From Clostridia bacterium (GTDB lineage Bacteria; Bacillota_A; Clostridia; Oscillospirales; CAG-272), in assembly GCA_017632155.1 (NCBI GenBank), contig JAGBRZ010000111.1, positions 1 through 22,695 on the forward strand: a stretch of 22,695 bases of DNA. Direction: 5' to 3'. Position numbers and translations under genes: made by a program. This document shows, in pieces, positions 7,201 to 14,828 of the stretch. The stretch's first letter is position 1. Every line of letters starts with the position of its first letter. A model generated the notes under the pieces. It searched no databases and was not told where the DNA came from. It saw only the letters and a program-made list of their open reading frames with translations.

Positions 7201-10200
7201 CAAAGCCGATTGAAACCGAGGTAAAGCAAGAACCCATCGAGGAAAGAAAAGCTCCCACAGAGGACGATATACCGCCCTCAGAGTATGAATTTCACCTCGG
7301 TACGACGGTCTATATCGGCAAGGACGAGTGCGAGATTATCTCTATCGACTCCGAGCGCGTAGAGCTTTTTGACGGAACGCTGATACCTCTTGAAATGGAC
7401 TATGAAACCTTTATGAGCCGTGTCCGTGAAAACGACCTTAACGCCCACTTAATAAAGAAAGCGGAAGAAAAGGTTGAGCAGAAGCCCGCCCAAGAACCCA
7501 AGCGCGACTTTTCAAAGAACCCCATTTTGAGCCGTTACGAAGAAGCCAAGAAAGCGTATCCGCAGCATATCGCAATGGTGCGCGTGGGTGACTTTTACGA
7601 GTTCTTCGGTGACGATGCCGTAAAGGTTGCAAAGGTTCTTGACCTTACTCTGACGAGCCGACCTATCAGCGGCGATAACGACCGTATCCCGATGTGCGGT
7701 ATCCCTTATCACGTAGTCGATAAGTACCTTGAAAAGCTCATCAATGCTGACCTCTCGGTAGCCATCTTTGAGGACGGAAACGTAACCCCTGCGAGAGAAG
7801 AAGCCGCCCCCGAGGTTGTTGACGAGCTTGAACGAGCAACGGAGCTTATCAAAGACTTTTATGCCCGTGAGTACGGTGACAATGACGTGCAAATCGACGA
7901 TGTTTCTAAAATTCCTCTTGCCCATACTACCACCGAGAACGAGGAATTTTTCGTACAAGTAACCGCAAATCTGACGGAATACAAGATTGAAAAATATCTT
8001 GGCGAAGATCTTATCGAGGTTCGTGAGTACGGCTCGCTGAAGGAGCTGAACGATAGCGAGCTTTCCAACCTCGCCTTTGACGAGCTTGTGGTAGTCGAGG
8101 ACGCGCAAATCGAGGACTATAAGCGCAAGCACAATATGGTCATTCCCGAAATGGTAGAAGCTCCAAAGCCGAAGCCAACCCTTCCCGTATATAACTCTCA
8201 CCCCGAAATTCCCGATAGCGAAAAGCACAACTACCGCATTACCGACGATAATCTCGGTGTGGGTGGCACAAAGGAAAAGTTCAAACGGAATATTGCGGCT
8301 ATCAACCTCTTACACGAGCTTGAATTTGAAAACCGCCTTGCCACTCCCGAAGAACAAGAAATCCTCGCGCAGTACACGGGTTGGGGCGGTCTGTCCGATG
8401 CCTTTGATGAAAGCAAGGATAATTGGGCAAGCGAGTTCAAAGAGCTTTACGCAACCCTTTCCCCTGAAGAATACAATGCCGCGAGAGATTCAACGCTGAC
8501 CGCGTTCTACACTCCGCCCGTCGTAATAAGAGCAATGTACGAAGCTCTTGAAAAGATGGGCTTGAAGCGTGGCAATATCCTTGAACCCTCCTGCGGTACG
8601 GGCAACTTTATGGGTATGCTCCCCGACAGTATGAGCGAGAGCAAGATCTACGGCGTAGAGCTTGATAGCCTTACGGGTAGAATTGCACGGCAACTCTATC
8701 AGAAAAACGGAATAACCATTGACGGATACGAAAAGACACACTTTCCCGATAGCTTCTTTGATGTTGCGGTAGGTAACGTTCCTTTCGGTCAGTTCAAGGT
8801 TGTGGATAAGAAGTATGACAAGCATAACTTCCTTATTCACGATTATTTCTTTGCAAAGACCTTGGATAAGGTACGCCCCGGAGGTGTGATTGCTTTCGTT
8901 ACGAGCAGCGGAACTCTCGACAAGGAGAACCCCGCCGTGAGAAAGTATCTCGCACAGAGAGCCGACCTTATCGGTGCTATTCGCTTACCCGATACCACCT
9001 TCAAGGACAATGCCGGAACGAGAGTCGTTTCGGACATTATCTTCCTTCAGAAGCGCGACCGCATTATCGAAGCTGAACCCGATTGGGTTCACCTCGGTGT
9101 CGATGAGAACGGAATACCGATGAACCAATACTTTATCGACAATCCCGATATGGTGCTTGGTGAAATGGTGATGAGGTCAGGTCCTTTTGGCGACGAGCCG
9201 ACCTGCTGCGCCTATGAAGGACAAGACCTCGGAGAGCTTCTTTCGGGTGCGATAGCCAATATCAATGCCGAGATACAAGAGGTTGAGGTTGACGAGCTGA
9301 CCGACGAGGAAAGCAAGGCTATCCCCGCCGATCCTACCGTTAAAAACTTCTCCTACACCCTTGTTGATGGTAAGGTTTATTACCGCCAAAACAGTATTAT
9401 GAACCCCGTGGAAACCTCGGTGACGGGTGAAAACCGTATCAAGGGTATGATAGGTATTCGTGATACCGTGCGAGAGCTTATCGACGCGCAGCTTGACGAT
9501 GCTCCCGATAGCGAAATCAAGCGTTTACAAGAAAAGCTCAATACGCAGTACGATACTTTCACCAAGAAATACGGACTCATCAATAGCCGTGGCAACGCTG
9601 CCGTTTTCTCGGACGATAACTCTTATTTCCTCCTTTGCTCCCTTGAAATTCTCGACGATAACAAGGAGCTGAAAGCAAAGGCGGATATGTTTACCAAGCG
9701 CACCATCAAGCCGCAAACGACGGTTGAAAAGGTAGATACCGCAAGCGAAGCTTTGGCGGTTGCAATCGGTGAGCGCGCCTTTGTGGATATGGAATATATG
9801 ACCGAGCTGACGGGCAAATCCGAAGAAGAACTGTTCGCAGACCTTAAAGGCGTTATCTTCCTAAATCCCTACCACGGAAACCGTGTCGGAGAGAAAAAAT
9901 ATCTGATGGCAGACGATTATCTTTCGGGCAACGTGCGAGAAAAACTCGCCGTGGCGAGAAAGACCGCAGAACTCTATCCCGAAGATTACGCCATCAACGT
10001 GGAGGCACTTGAAAGAGTGCAGCCCGTTGACCTTACGGCGGCGGAAATCGGTGTAAAGCTCGGCTCGGTATGGGTGCCGCAAGAGGACGTGCAGGACTTT
10101 ATGTATGAACTACTCGGCACTTCCCGTTGGATGCAAGGACAGATCGAGGTCAAGTTCGTAAAGATGACGGGCGAATGGGTTATAACCAATAAAACCCACG

Positions 10201-13019
10201 ACCGTGGAAACGTCAAGGCGAACAACACCTACGGAACAAAGCGTATCAACGGCTATCAGATCATCGAAGACACGCTCAACCTAAAGGATGTTCGTATATT
10301 CGATTATGTTGAGGATGCAAACGGAAGAAAAACTCCCGTTCTCAACAAAAAGGAAACGGCAATCGCACAAGGCAAGCAAGAGCAGATCAAACGAGCCTTT
10401 GAGGAATGGATATGGCGCGATCCCGAAAGGCGTGAACGCTTATGCCGACTCTACAATGAGAAATTCAACAGCTACCGCCCGCGAGAATATGATGGCTCAC
10501 ACATTCAGTTCTACGGGATGAACCCCGAAATCACCCTTCGCCCCCATCAGAAGAACGCAGTTGCAAGAATTATGTACGGCGGAAACTCCTTGCTTGCCCA
10601 CGTCGTTGGCGCAGGCAAAACCTTCACGATGGTTGCCGCTGCACAAGAGAGCAAGCGCCTCGGACTCTGTAACAAGAGTATGTTCGTCGTACCCAATCAC
10701 CTTATCGAGCAATGGGCAAGCGAGTACCTTCAGCTCTATCCCTCGGCAAACATCTTGGTGGCGACGAAAAAGGATTTTGAAACCAAGAACCGCAAGAAAT
10801 TCTGCGCCCGTATTGCTACGGGAGATTACGATGCTATTATCATCGGTCACTCTCAGTTTGAGAAAATCCCCGTGTCTGTTGAAAGGCAGATGCGCACCCT
10901 TGAAACCGAGATTGAAACCATAATGCAAAGTATGGAGGAACTATCCCGTGAGCGCGGAAACCGCGTGACCGTCAAGCAGCTTGCCAAGTCGAAAAAAGCT
11001 CTTGAAGCCAAGCTTGAAAAGCTCAATGACCAATCCCGCAAGGACGATGTTGTGACCTTTGAGGAACTCGGCGTTGACCGCATTTTCATTGATGAAGCGC
11101 ACTTCTATAAGAACCTTGCCGCCTACACCAAAATGAGGAACGTGGCGGGTATCTCGCAGACCGAAGCGCAGAAATCCTCCGACCTCTATATGAAATGCCG
11201 TTACCTTGACGAGCTGACGGGCGGTAAGGGTTGTGTGTTCGCAACGGGTACTCCTATCTCCAACACGATGGTGGAGCTTTACACGATGCAAAAATACCTG
11301 CAATACAGCGAACTCCGTTACCGTGACCTCTTGCACTTCGACTCTTGGGCATCGACCTTTGGCGAAACCGTCACGGCAATCGAGCTTGCCCCGGACGGCA
11401 CGGGATACCGAGCAAAGACGCGCTTTGCAAAGTTCTTCAATATCCCCGAGCTGATGGCAATGTTCAAGCAGGTAGCCGACATTCAGACCGCAGATATGCT
11501 CAATCTTCCTACCCCCGAAGCGCACTTCCACGTTGTCAAGGTGGAGGCGAGCGACATTCAAAAGGACTTGGTTCAATCCTTTGCGGAGCGAGCCGAGAAG
11601 ATACACAAGCGCGAGGTCGCGTCTGACAAAGACAATATGCTTCTCGTCACCAATGATGGGCGCAAGGCGGCTCTCGACCAACGCTTGATAAACCCGATGC
11701 TTGAAGATTTTGAAGGCAGCAAGGTCAACGTATGCGTGGAAAATATCTACGATATTTGGGAGCGCAACGCCGATAAGAAATCTGCTCAGCTCGTGTTCTG
11801 TGACCTCTCCACACCGAAGAATGACGGCAATTTCAACGTGTACGACGATATACGAACCAAGCTCATAGAGCGCGGCATACCGCCCGAGGAAATCGCATTT
11901 ATCCACACGGCGGACACGGACACGAAGAAAAAAGAATTGTTCGGAAAGGTGCGCCGAGGTCAAGTCCGTATCCTTATCGGATCGACCTTCAAAATGGGTG
12001 CGGGTACAAACGTGCAAGAGCGTTTAATAGCTCTGCACGACCTTGACGTGCCGTGGCGACCGAGCGACCTCGAGCAACGCGCGGGGCGTATCGTGCGACA
12101 AGGCAACACCAACCCCGAGGTTGACCTATACCGCTATGTTACCGAAGGCACTTTCGATGCCTATTCCTATCAGCTCTTGGAGTCGAAGCAGAAGTTTATC
12201 TCGCAGATTATGACCTCAAAATCTCCCGTGCGAAGCGCCGAGGACGTGGACGAAACGGCTCTCTCCTATGCGGAAATCAAGGCTCTTGCAAGCGGAAATC
12301 CCAAGATTATGGAGAAGATGCAGCTCGACGCGGACGTGGCAAAGCTGAAGCTTCAAAAGGCTTCTCACCTTAGTCAACGCTATGCCCTTGAAGATGACCT
12401 TATCAAGAAGTTCCCAAGAGAAATTGCTTGGGTGGAGGAACATATTAAGGGGCTTGAAAGCGACATCAAGACCGCCGAGGAACACACCGTTCCAAACGAG
12501 GACGGCTTCTCTCCGATGGTGATTATGGGCGTAACCTACACCGATAAGACCGAAGCCGAGCAAGCCATCACGGATATATGCAGCCGCATCAATAATCAAG
12601 AGCCGCGACCTCTCGGAGAGTACCGTGGATTTAAGACCGAGATAGGCTTTGACGGTATGAACCGAGAGTTCTTCATCAACCTCAAAGGAGCGCTTACCCA
12701 CAAGGTACTGCTCGGCAAAGAAATCGGGCGTATCGTTCTCCGTATCGACAATCAGGTCGAGAAGTTTGCGGAGCGTAAAGCAAACAACGAAACGCAGCTC
12801 GCGGAATACCACCGACAAGTGGAAAACGCCAAGATTGAGATTGCAAAACCCTTTGCCGACGAAGCAATCCTTGAAGAAAAAAGCAGAAGGCTCGACGAGC
12901 TGAACGCCGAGCTTAATATGGACAGAAAGGAGAACGAAATCGTGGACGGCGCAGAGGAAATCTCCGAGGACGGACAGGACAAAAAGCCTACCTCGCGAGA
13001 TGACCGTGACGACCGATAA
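4299..13019 (+). CDS. Giant polyvalent protein: ArdC-N, MutS I, N6-methylase, SNF2 helicase
   Basis: 2,906 residues; ATG after AAGGAGG (4285-4291). Domains in order: ArdC-like N-terminal region about 1-130 (LIYAQRP, DFDTWHK, GAKGIALM) with a helical companion to about 248; charged disordered linker about 249-400; three diverged copies of one module (about 405-509, 537-643, 757-860); a small beta LPD-like domain about 997-1051; MutS domain I about 1074-1160 with the Phe-X-Glu motif F1099-Y-E1101; another accessory domain about 1177-1268; N6-adenine methylase about 1400-1550 (EPSCGTGNF near 1429, NVPF at 1493-1496); SNF2-type helicase with GAGKT (K2107), DEAH 2265-2268, GTPIS near 2317 and QRAGRIVRQG from 2593; C-terminal coiled coil about 2680-2890. 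Such proteins are thought to enter the recipient with, or act on, transferred DNA as anti-restriction, modification and remodelling factors. A separate tnpV-like gene is overprinted in the linker. Confidence 0.93.
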   Translation: MLSKKDFITELYKRTIKDVTSDSVAWRAFLHSASYQYKYPFEDQVLIYAQRPFATACADFDTWHKEPLNRRINRGAKGIALMRERGGRVYLDHVFDAKDTNSPDNAPFEIWNVKPGYESEIIEALGNRFGYINVKDNLTDAVIGACINLGQDNIQDYVQEMFYSVEGSFLDELDDDNLRYRLLLTVQASVSYMVLTRLGLDAEASVGAEAFEWVHEFNTPATVNILGAATADISEICLREIERTLRSLDKENRTFDRNADVGYNEGGKNETEKGGHNDVELHDREGRDTVPDLDSPRTEEPPHRQVRTDEIGVLEETPPRNVHDTSDRSEIDGASARDGRNGESTDFGDYEPTGDEPWGDGTDESREPDDLGADDEQHQSERRGNGTEHSDLHVSDEVELPPPDADTMILALRHGDYLHESKQNIVSFLLSEKDQAKKTEFIKNAYNIGLYGEFYRPGTQEHIGYHAEPDGLVVYQGNYPSRTHEAKFDWELTAKLIEALIKDRNYLDEPTVGQQISLLDVDYGAVEDTPAPPPKRQFGISQEVIDEFLRLGGCTRKSSQRIYGFYRRANNQAENIAFLRKEYETDHVGIIVGEKKYAVKWNDDGVRISTGERVSDISSAFLTWEMVDKRIRELLEIGQYIPQTEAEKADEIWEETVADKIAFLYREDFENIPAEYKTKDTFLWPGINNFYRAILHDPQRLAAFVEEMKANENRVKDYPPRFRRFHNGVEIAALTETFLREPVEFPPADPYILPPKQFVTQDKIDAFFIKHSKYGDSKLRTYSFFLKNKDTSARAKFLSDQYGVGGTGGLRTDNQHDGKGIVLYGGLQNRETGVLLKWSQVAKRIDDLIRSGKYLTEEEKAGFDKFEHREIAANIRSFYYHVPEGTPLPFRDQGFYEHWKEVDDIEKQIESKERLDEIVEMMQAVHETRTPESRDYDLHVKRFENVRAYQAGKFNMFPGSPYRKRTPTKPIETEVKQEPIEERKAPTEDDIPPSEYEFHLGTTVYIGKDECEIISIDSERVELFDGTLIPLEMDYETFMSRVRENDLNAHLIKKAEEKVEQKPAQEPKRDFSKNPILSRYEEAKKAYPQHIAMVRVGDFYEFFGDDAVKVAKVLDLTLTSRPISGDNDRIPMCGIPYHVVDKYLEKLINADLSVAIFEDGNVTPAREEAAPEVVDELERATELIKDFYAREYGDNDVQIDDVSKIPLAHTTTENEEFFVQVTANLTEYKIEKYLGEDLIEVREYGSLKELNDSELSNLAFDELVVVEDAQIEDYKRKHNMVIPEMVEAPKPKPTLPVYNSHPEIPDSEKHNYRITDDNLGVGGTKEKFKRNIAAINLLHELEFENRLATPEEQEILAQYTGWGGLSDAFDESKDNWASEFKELYATLSPEEYNAARDSTLTAFYTPPVVIRAMYEALEKMGLKRGNILEPSCGTGNFMGMLPDSMSESKIYGVELDSLTGRIARQLYQKNGITIDGYEKTHFPDSFFDVAVGNVPFGQFKVVDKKYDKHNFLIHDYFFAKTLDKVRPGGVIAFVTSSGTLDKENPAVRKYLAQRADLIGAIRLPDTTFKDNAGTRVVSDIIFLQKRDRIIEAEPDWVHLGVDENGIPMNQYFIDNPDMVLGEMVMRSGPFGDEPTCCAYEGQDLGELLSGAIANINAEIQEVEVDELTDEESKAIPADPTVKNFSYTLVDGKVYYRQNSIMNPVETSVTGENRIKGMIGIRDTVRELIDAQLDDAPDSEIKRLQEKLNTQYDTFTKKYGLINSRGNAAVFSDDNSYFLLCSLEILDDNKELKAKADMFTKRTIKPQTTVEKVDTASEALAVAIGERAFVDMEYMTELTGKSEEELFADLKGVIFLNPYHGNRVGEKKYLMADDYLSGNVREKLAVARKTAELYPEDYAINVEALERVQPVDLTAAEIGVKLGSVWVPQEDVQDFMYELLGTSRWMQGQIEVKFVKMTGEWVITNKTHDRGNVKANNTYGTKRINGYQIIEDTLNLKDVRIFDYVEDANGRKTPVLNKKETAIAQGKQEQIKRAFEEWIWRDPERRERLCRLYNEKFNSYRPREYDGSHIQFYGMNPEITLRPHQKNAVARIMYGGNSLLAHVVGAGKTFTMVAAAQESKRLGLCNKSMFVVPNHLIEQWASEYLQLYPSANILVATKKDFETKNRKKFCARIATGDYDAIIIGHSQFEKIPVSVERQMRTLETEIETIMQSMEELSRERGNRVTVKQLAKSKKALEAKLEKLNDQSRKDDVVTFEELGVDRIFIDEAHFYKNLAAYTKMRNVAGISQTEAQKSSDLYMKCRYLDELTGGKGCVFATGTPISNTMVELYTMQKYLQYSELRYRDLLHFDSWASTFGETVTAIELAPDGTGYRAKTRFAKFFNIPELMAMFKQVADIQTADMLNLPTPEAHFHVVKVEASDIQKDLVQSFAERAEKIHKREVASDKDNMLLVTNDGRKAALDQRLINPMLEDFEGSKVNVCVENIYDIWERNADKKSAQLVFCDLSTPKNDGNFNVYDDIRTKLIERGIPPEEIAFIHTADTDTKKKELFGKVRRGQVRILIGSTFKMGAGTNVQERLIALHDLDVPWRPSDLEQRAGRIVRQGNTNPEVDLYRYVTEGTFDAYSYQLLESKQKFISQIMTSKSPVRSAEDVDETALSYAEIKALASGNPKIMEKMQLDADVAKLKLQKASHLSQRYALEDDLIKKFPREIAWVEEHIKGLESDIKTAEEHTVPNEDGFSPMVIMGVTYTDKTEAEQAITDICSRINNQEPRPLGEYRGFKTEIGFDGMNREFFINLKGALTHKVLLGKEIGRIVLRIDNQVEKFAERKANNETQLAEYHRQVENAKIEIAKPFADEAILEEKSRRLDELNAELNMDRKENEIVDGAEEISEDGQDKKPTSRDDRDDR
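5116..5122 (+). promoter_or_regulatory. Internal RBS for the overprinted tnpV gene
   Basis: AAGGAGG at 5116-5122, extended upstream by further A residues, has a 5-base spacer to ATG 5128 and 8 bases to ATG 5131. A near-perfect SD at the exact start of a recognisable out-of-frame protein is strong evidence for internal initiation. In the giant frame the same bases encode Lys-Gly-Gly. Confidence 0.75.
5128..5481 (+). CDS. tnpV: TnpV-family protein, overprinted inside the giant gene (+1 frame)
   Basis: 117 residues from ATG 5128, with AAGGAGG at 5116-5122. The frame opens earlier (ATG 5062), but the SD and the family's usual length near 115 residues favour 5128 or 5131. The sequence matches the TnpV pattern I know: YPTLTLPEQ near the start, IGKYGQMRLEFLKKHRR, a TTLLTEARLTEHLHEMDETA helix, then GVTEQMKAENPMTW, QMMNNI and AEETVLNTLIYT at the end. 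TnpV (Pfam family named transposon-encoded protein TnpV) is a small helical protein common on Clostridial mobile elements; its function is unknown. It lies wholly inside the giant gene in the +1 frame, opposite linker residues about 277-394. Its codons look ordinary, whereas the giant frame there is low-complexity and charged. Confidence 0.82.
   Translation: MMLNYTTAKDGIQYPTLTLPEQKNLPIGKYGQMRLEFLKKHRRGTYTTLLTEARLTEHLHEMDETARAQISEIMSQQATSLGVTEQMKAENPMTWAQMMNNIKASAEETVLNTLIYT
5511..6880 (+). repeat. Three diverged copies of one protein module in the giant gene
   Basis: Copies at residues about 405-509, 537-643 and 757-860 share the order: start helix (ALRHGDY / VIDEFLRLGG / KIDAFFIKH), a FLL- or FLRKEY-type block, a YG-like turn, a beta strand (GLVVYQGN / GVRISTGE / GIVLYGGL), a Trp before a helix (FDWELTAKLIEALI / LTWEMVDKRIRELL / LKWSQVAKRIDDLI) and a G-x-Y or N-Y-L end. 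Copies 2 and 3 are each followed by a second shared segment (KIAFLYRED / NIRSFYYHV, with a later RLAAFVEEM / RLDEIVEMM). Nucleotide identity between copies is low, so this is old duplication, not a recent tandem repeat. Confidence 0.7.
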
Positions 13020-13057
13020 CGCCCTCACAAGGCGTGGCGGCGGTGACTATCACCGTC
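13019..13057. other. Two short hairpins after the giant gene
   Basis: ACGCC (13019-13023) pairs with GGCGT (13031-13035), and GGCGGTGA (13039-13046) pairs with TCACCGTC (13050-13057) with one G-T wobble. They follow the giant gene's stop directly and precede a stronger hairpin. Together they fill the only sizeable non-coding gap in this part of the operon. No gene is visible in 13020-13122. Confidence 0.45.
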
Positions 13058-13066
13058 GCTTTACAT

Positions 13067-13107
13067 AGCCGGGAGAGCTGCACCACTCTCTCGGCTATTT
13101 CTATTTT
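13067..13107 (+). terminator. Terminator-like hairpin (weak T-tract)
   Basis: AGCCGGGAGAG (13067-13077) pairs with CTCTCTCGGCT (13086-13096), 11 bp with one G-T wobble and an 8-base loop. ATTTCTATTTT follows (13097-13107). The stem is strong but the T-run is interrupted, so it may be a leaky terminator that lowers expression of the genes downstream, or an mRNA 3' end stabiliser for the giant transcript. It ends just before the SD of the next gene. Confidence 0.55.
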
Positions 13108-13122
13108 GGAAGGAGGAAGGTG

Positions 13123-13296
13123 ATGATGAAATATGGCGTGGAAGTGGTTATAAAGCAGTTCGGCTATGTGGAAGTCGAAGCGAGCTGTCAGTCCGAAGCC
13201 GAGCATATCGCGGAGCAAAAGGCACTTAACGGAGATATAGATTTTCACGAGAGTGAACCCGAGGAAACCAAGGTTGTATGTCACGTTTACGATTGA
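13123..13296 (+). CDS. Small DpnD/PcfM-like protein
   Basis: 57 residues, too short for most gene callers. AAGGAGG (13110-13116) has a 6-base spacer to ATG 13123; an in-frame GTG at 13120 and an ATG at 13126 also exist. The pattern YGVEVVIKQFGYVEVEAS, then an EAEHIAEQ helix and NGDIDFHES, matches the DpnD/PcfM-like domain: a strand, a V-VEA strand, a helix and a closing acidic stretch. A second copy of this domain forms the C-terminus of the gene at 14829. Such domains are widespread on Gram-positive conjugative elements, with no firm function. The gene is followed 12 bases later by the primase-like gene. Confidence 0.68.
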   Translation: MMKYGVEVVIKQFGYVEVEASCQSEAEHIAEQKALNGDIDFHESEPEETKVVCHVYD

Positions 13297-13308
13297 CGGG
13301 AGGTATCT

Positions 13309-14310
13309 ATGAGAAGGCAAAACACGCAAGGATATGTACCGCCCGAAGCCATTGAAAAGGCACGGAGCGTTGACCTCTTGACCTATCTTAAAACCTATGA
13401 GCCGTATGAGCTTATGCGGTGCGGTAACAACGTGTACTGCACGAAGTCGCACGACTCCTTGAAGATCTCCAACGGCAAATGGTTTTGGTGGTCGCGTGGG
13501 TTCGGCAGCTCTAACGCCCTGGACTATCTTGTGAAAGTCAAGGGCTTTGAACTGCCCGAAGCGGTACGGATATTGACGGACACGACGGTTGTAAGACCGT
13601 CTTTTTCTTTGCCCGAAGCAAAGGTCAAGCGGTACGACCGCCTTATGATGCCGCGTCACAATTTTGCGTGTAGAAATGCCCGTAAATACCTTATGTCAAG
13701 AGGAATTTCCGAGAGGATCATCGACGATTGCATCGCACGAAGAACCATAGCCGAGAGCGACCGTTACGGCTCTGTTTTCTTTATCGGATACGATGAGAAA
13801 GGCGAAATGAAGTATTGCTCTTGGAGAGCGACGGACGGTACAACCAACAGAAAGGACATAGCAGGCAGCGACAAGACCTACACCTTTCGTCTTATTGCGG
13901 AAGGTAAAAAGGACAGCGTTTTCGTCTTTGAAAGTGCTATTGATCTTTTATCCTATGCAACGATTTTGAACGCAAACGGAGGTGATTATAAACACGAAAA
14001 TCTGCTTTCCGTATCGGGCATATATGCCCCAAGCGGGAGCTATGAAAACACGAAAGTACCCGTATCACTCACGAATTTTCTATCGAAGAATCCGGGCGTG
14101 AAAAAGGTGTTCTTGTGTTACGACAATGACGATAAAGGACGGCGCGGTGCGGCTGCCCTTGGATATGTTCTTGGCGGTCGGTACGAGGTCAAGTACACCC
14201 CTCCACCCGATGGGAACAAGGACTATAACGACTACCTTATGAACCTAATTAACGATAAGAAAAGAGAGGTAAAAGCCAATGAGGATAACCGTAAAAACGA
14301 TGCAAGATAG
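13309..14310 (+). CDS. DnaG-like Toprim / DUF3991 protein
   Basis: 333 residues; GGGAGG at 13298-13303 precedes the ATG by five bases. The N-terminus resembles a degenerate CHC2 primase zinc finger (C38, C44, H48 and the FWWSRGFGSSNALDYL stretch), and a DUF3991-like part covers about 115-185. The Toprim domain begins near residue 203 with FESAIDLLSY (catalytic-type Glu208) and has the DxD motif D272-N-D274 in CYDNDDKGRRGA. Toprim domains bind Mg2+ for primer synthesis or strand cleavage. On conjugative elements such proteins are thought to prime the transferred strand in the recipient. A helicase partner is not fused; the nearest helicase is in the giant gene. Family assignment is secure, exact activity inferred. 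Confidence 0.88.
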   Translation: MRRQNTQGYVPPEAIEKARSVDLLTYLKTYEPYELMRCGNNVYCTKSHDSLKISNGKWFWWSRGFGSSNALDYLVKVKGFELPEAVRILTDTTVVRPSFSLPEAKVKRYDRLMMPRHNFACRNARKYLMSRGISERIIDDCIARRTIAESDRYGSVFFIGYDEKGEMKYCSWRATDGTTNRKDIAGSDKTYTFRLIAEGKKDSVFVFESAIDLLSYATILNANGGDYKHENLLSVSGIYAPSGSYENTKVPVSLTNFLSKNPGVKKVFLCYDNDDKGRRGAAALGYVLGGRYEVKYTPPPDGNKDYNDYLMNLINDKKREVKANEDNRKNDAR

Positions 14311-14815
14311 AAACTCCAAAGAGTCGCGCTATATGAAAAAGTTTCAGAAAAATCTGCGTAAAATGCTCTTGAAAAATTACGGCGGTTGCCCCGTAAACAA
14401 AGAGCGTATTACGGCTGAAATCAATGAAGCAATCGACGCGCTCCATACCTTTGATCCCGTTCTCGATTGGGATTACAAGCCCCTTTGCGCTTGTGAGATT
14501 ATGGGTTGCGAAATGCCCCATAACAACATCAAGCAGAACCGTTTGTTTGAGCGAAACGGGCATCTTCTGTGCTCCGTTTGGGATACCGACGAGGACGATA
14601 TTACGACCGTCGTAGAGGGCTACGAGATGTGGCTACTTGAAGATATGCGTATCGTTTTCACATACTTTGTGAGAATGTGGGCGTTTGATGACGAGGACAA
14701 AGCGGCTATGACCTACCGCTATGCACTCGGCAAAAAAGTACCCGAAGATATGGAAATCACTCTTACAGATATTCTCGACGAGATCTGTGAGCAGGCGTTC
14801 AATGCAAGGCTCTAA
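14279..14815 (+). CDS. Hypothetical element protein
   Basis: 178 residues. GAGG at 14266-14269 has a 9-base spacer to ATG 14279, giving a 32-base overlap with the Toprim gene. ATG 14300 is in frame but lacks an SD. The N-terminus is basic and helical (YMKKFQKNLRKMLLKN). The middle has AEINEAIDALHTFDP, a cysteine-containing CACEIMGCEMPH and an acidic DTDEDDITTVVEGYEMWL stretch; the C-terminal part is helical (LTDILDEICEQAF). Cys-x-Cys and Cys/His spacing could bind a metal, but no known finger fits. It is cytosolic and coupled to the genes on both sides. I do not recognise the family. Confidence 0.65.
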   Translation: MRITVKTMQDRNSKESRYMKKFQKNLRKMLLKNYGGCPVNKERITAEINEAIDALHTFDPVLDWDYKPLCACEIMGCEMPHNNIKQNRLFERNGHLLCSVWDTDEDDITTVVEGYEMWLLEDMRIVFTYFVRMWAFDDEDKAAMTYRYALGKKVPEDMEITLTDILDEICEQAFNARL

Positions 14816-14824
14816 AGGCGGTGA
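14815..14824 (+). promoter_or_regulatory. RBS that fixes a TTG start at 14829
   Basis: AAGGCGGTGA at 14815-14824 differs by one base from the full anti-SD complement AAGGAGGTGA. It overlaps the stop codon of the preceding gene and lies four bases before TTG 14829, so that TTG is the likely start and no ATG fits nearby. Confidence 0.65.
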
Positions 14825-14828
14825 TTTT

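Noticed and set aside
7512..8228. 238-codon open frame on the - strand opposite the MutS I region
   Set aside because: No SD, no family resemblance, and the + strand protein is clearly real. Codon-bias shadow.
11345..11626. 93-codon + strand open frame in another frame of the giant gene
   Set aside because: Product looks like an arginine-rich shadow, with no SD and no recognisable family; it does not repeat the tnpV case.
10941..12017. 358-codon open frame on the - strand inside the giant gene
   Set aside because: It lies opposite the helicase domain, has no SD, and its product has no recognisable family; it is a codon-bias shadow of the + strand gene.
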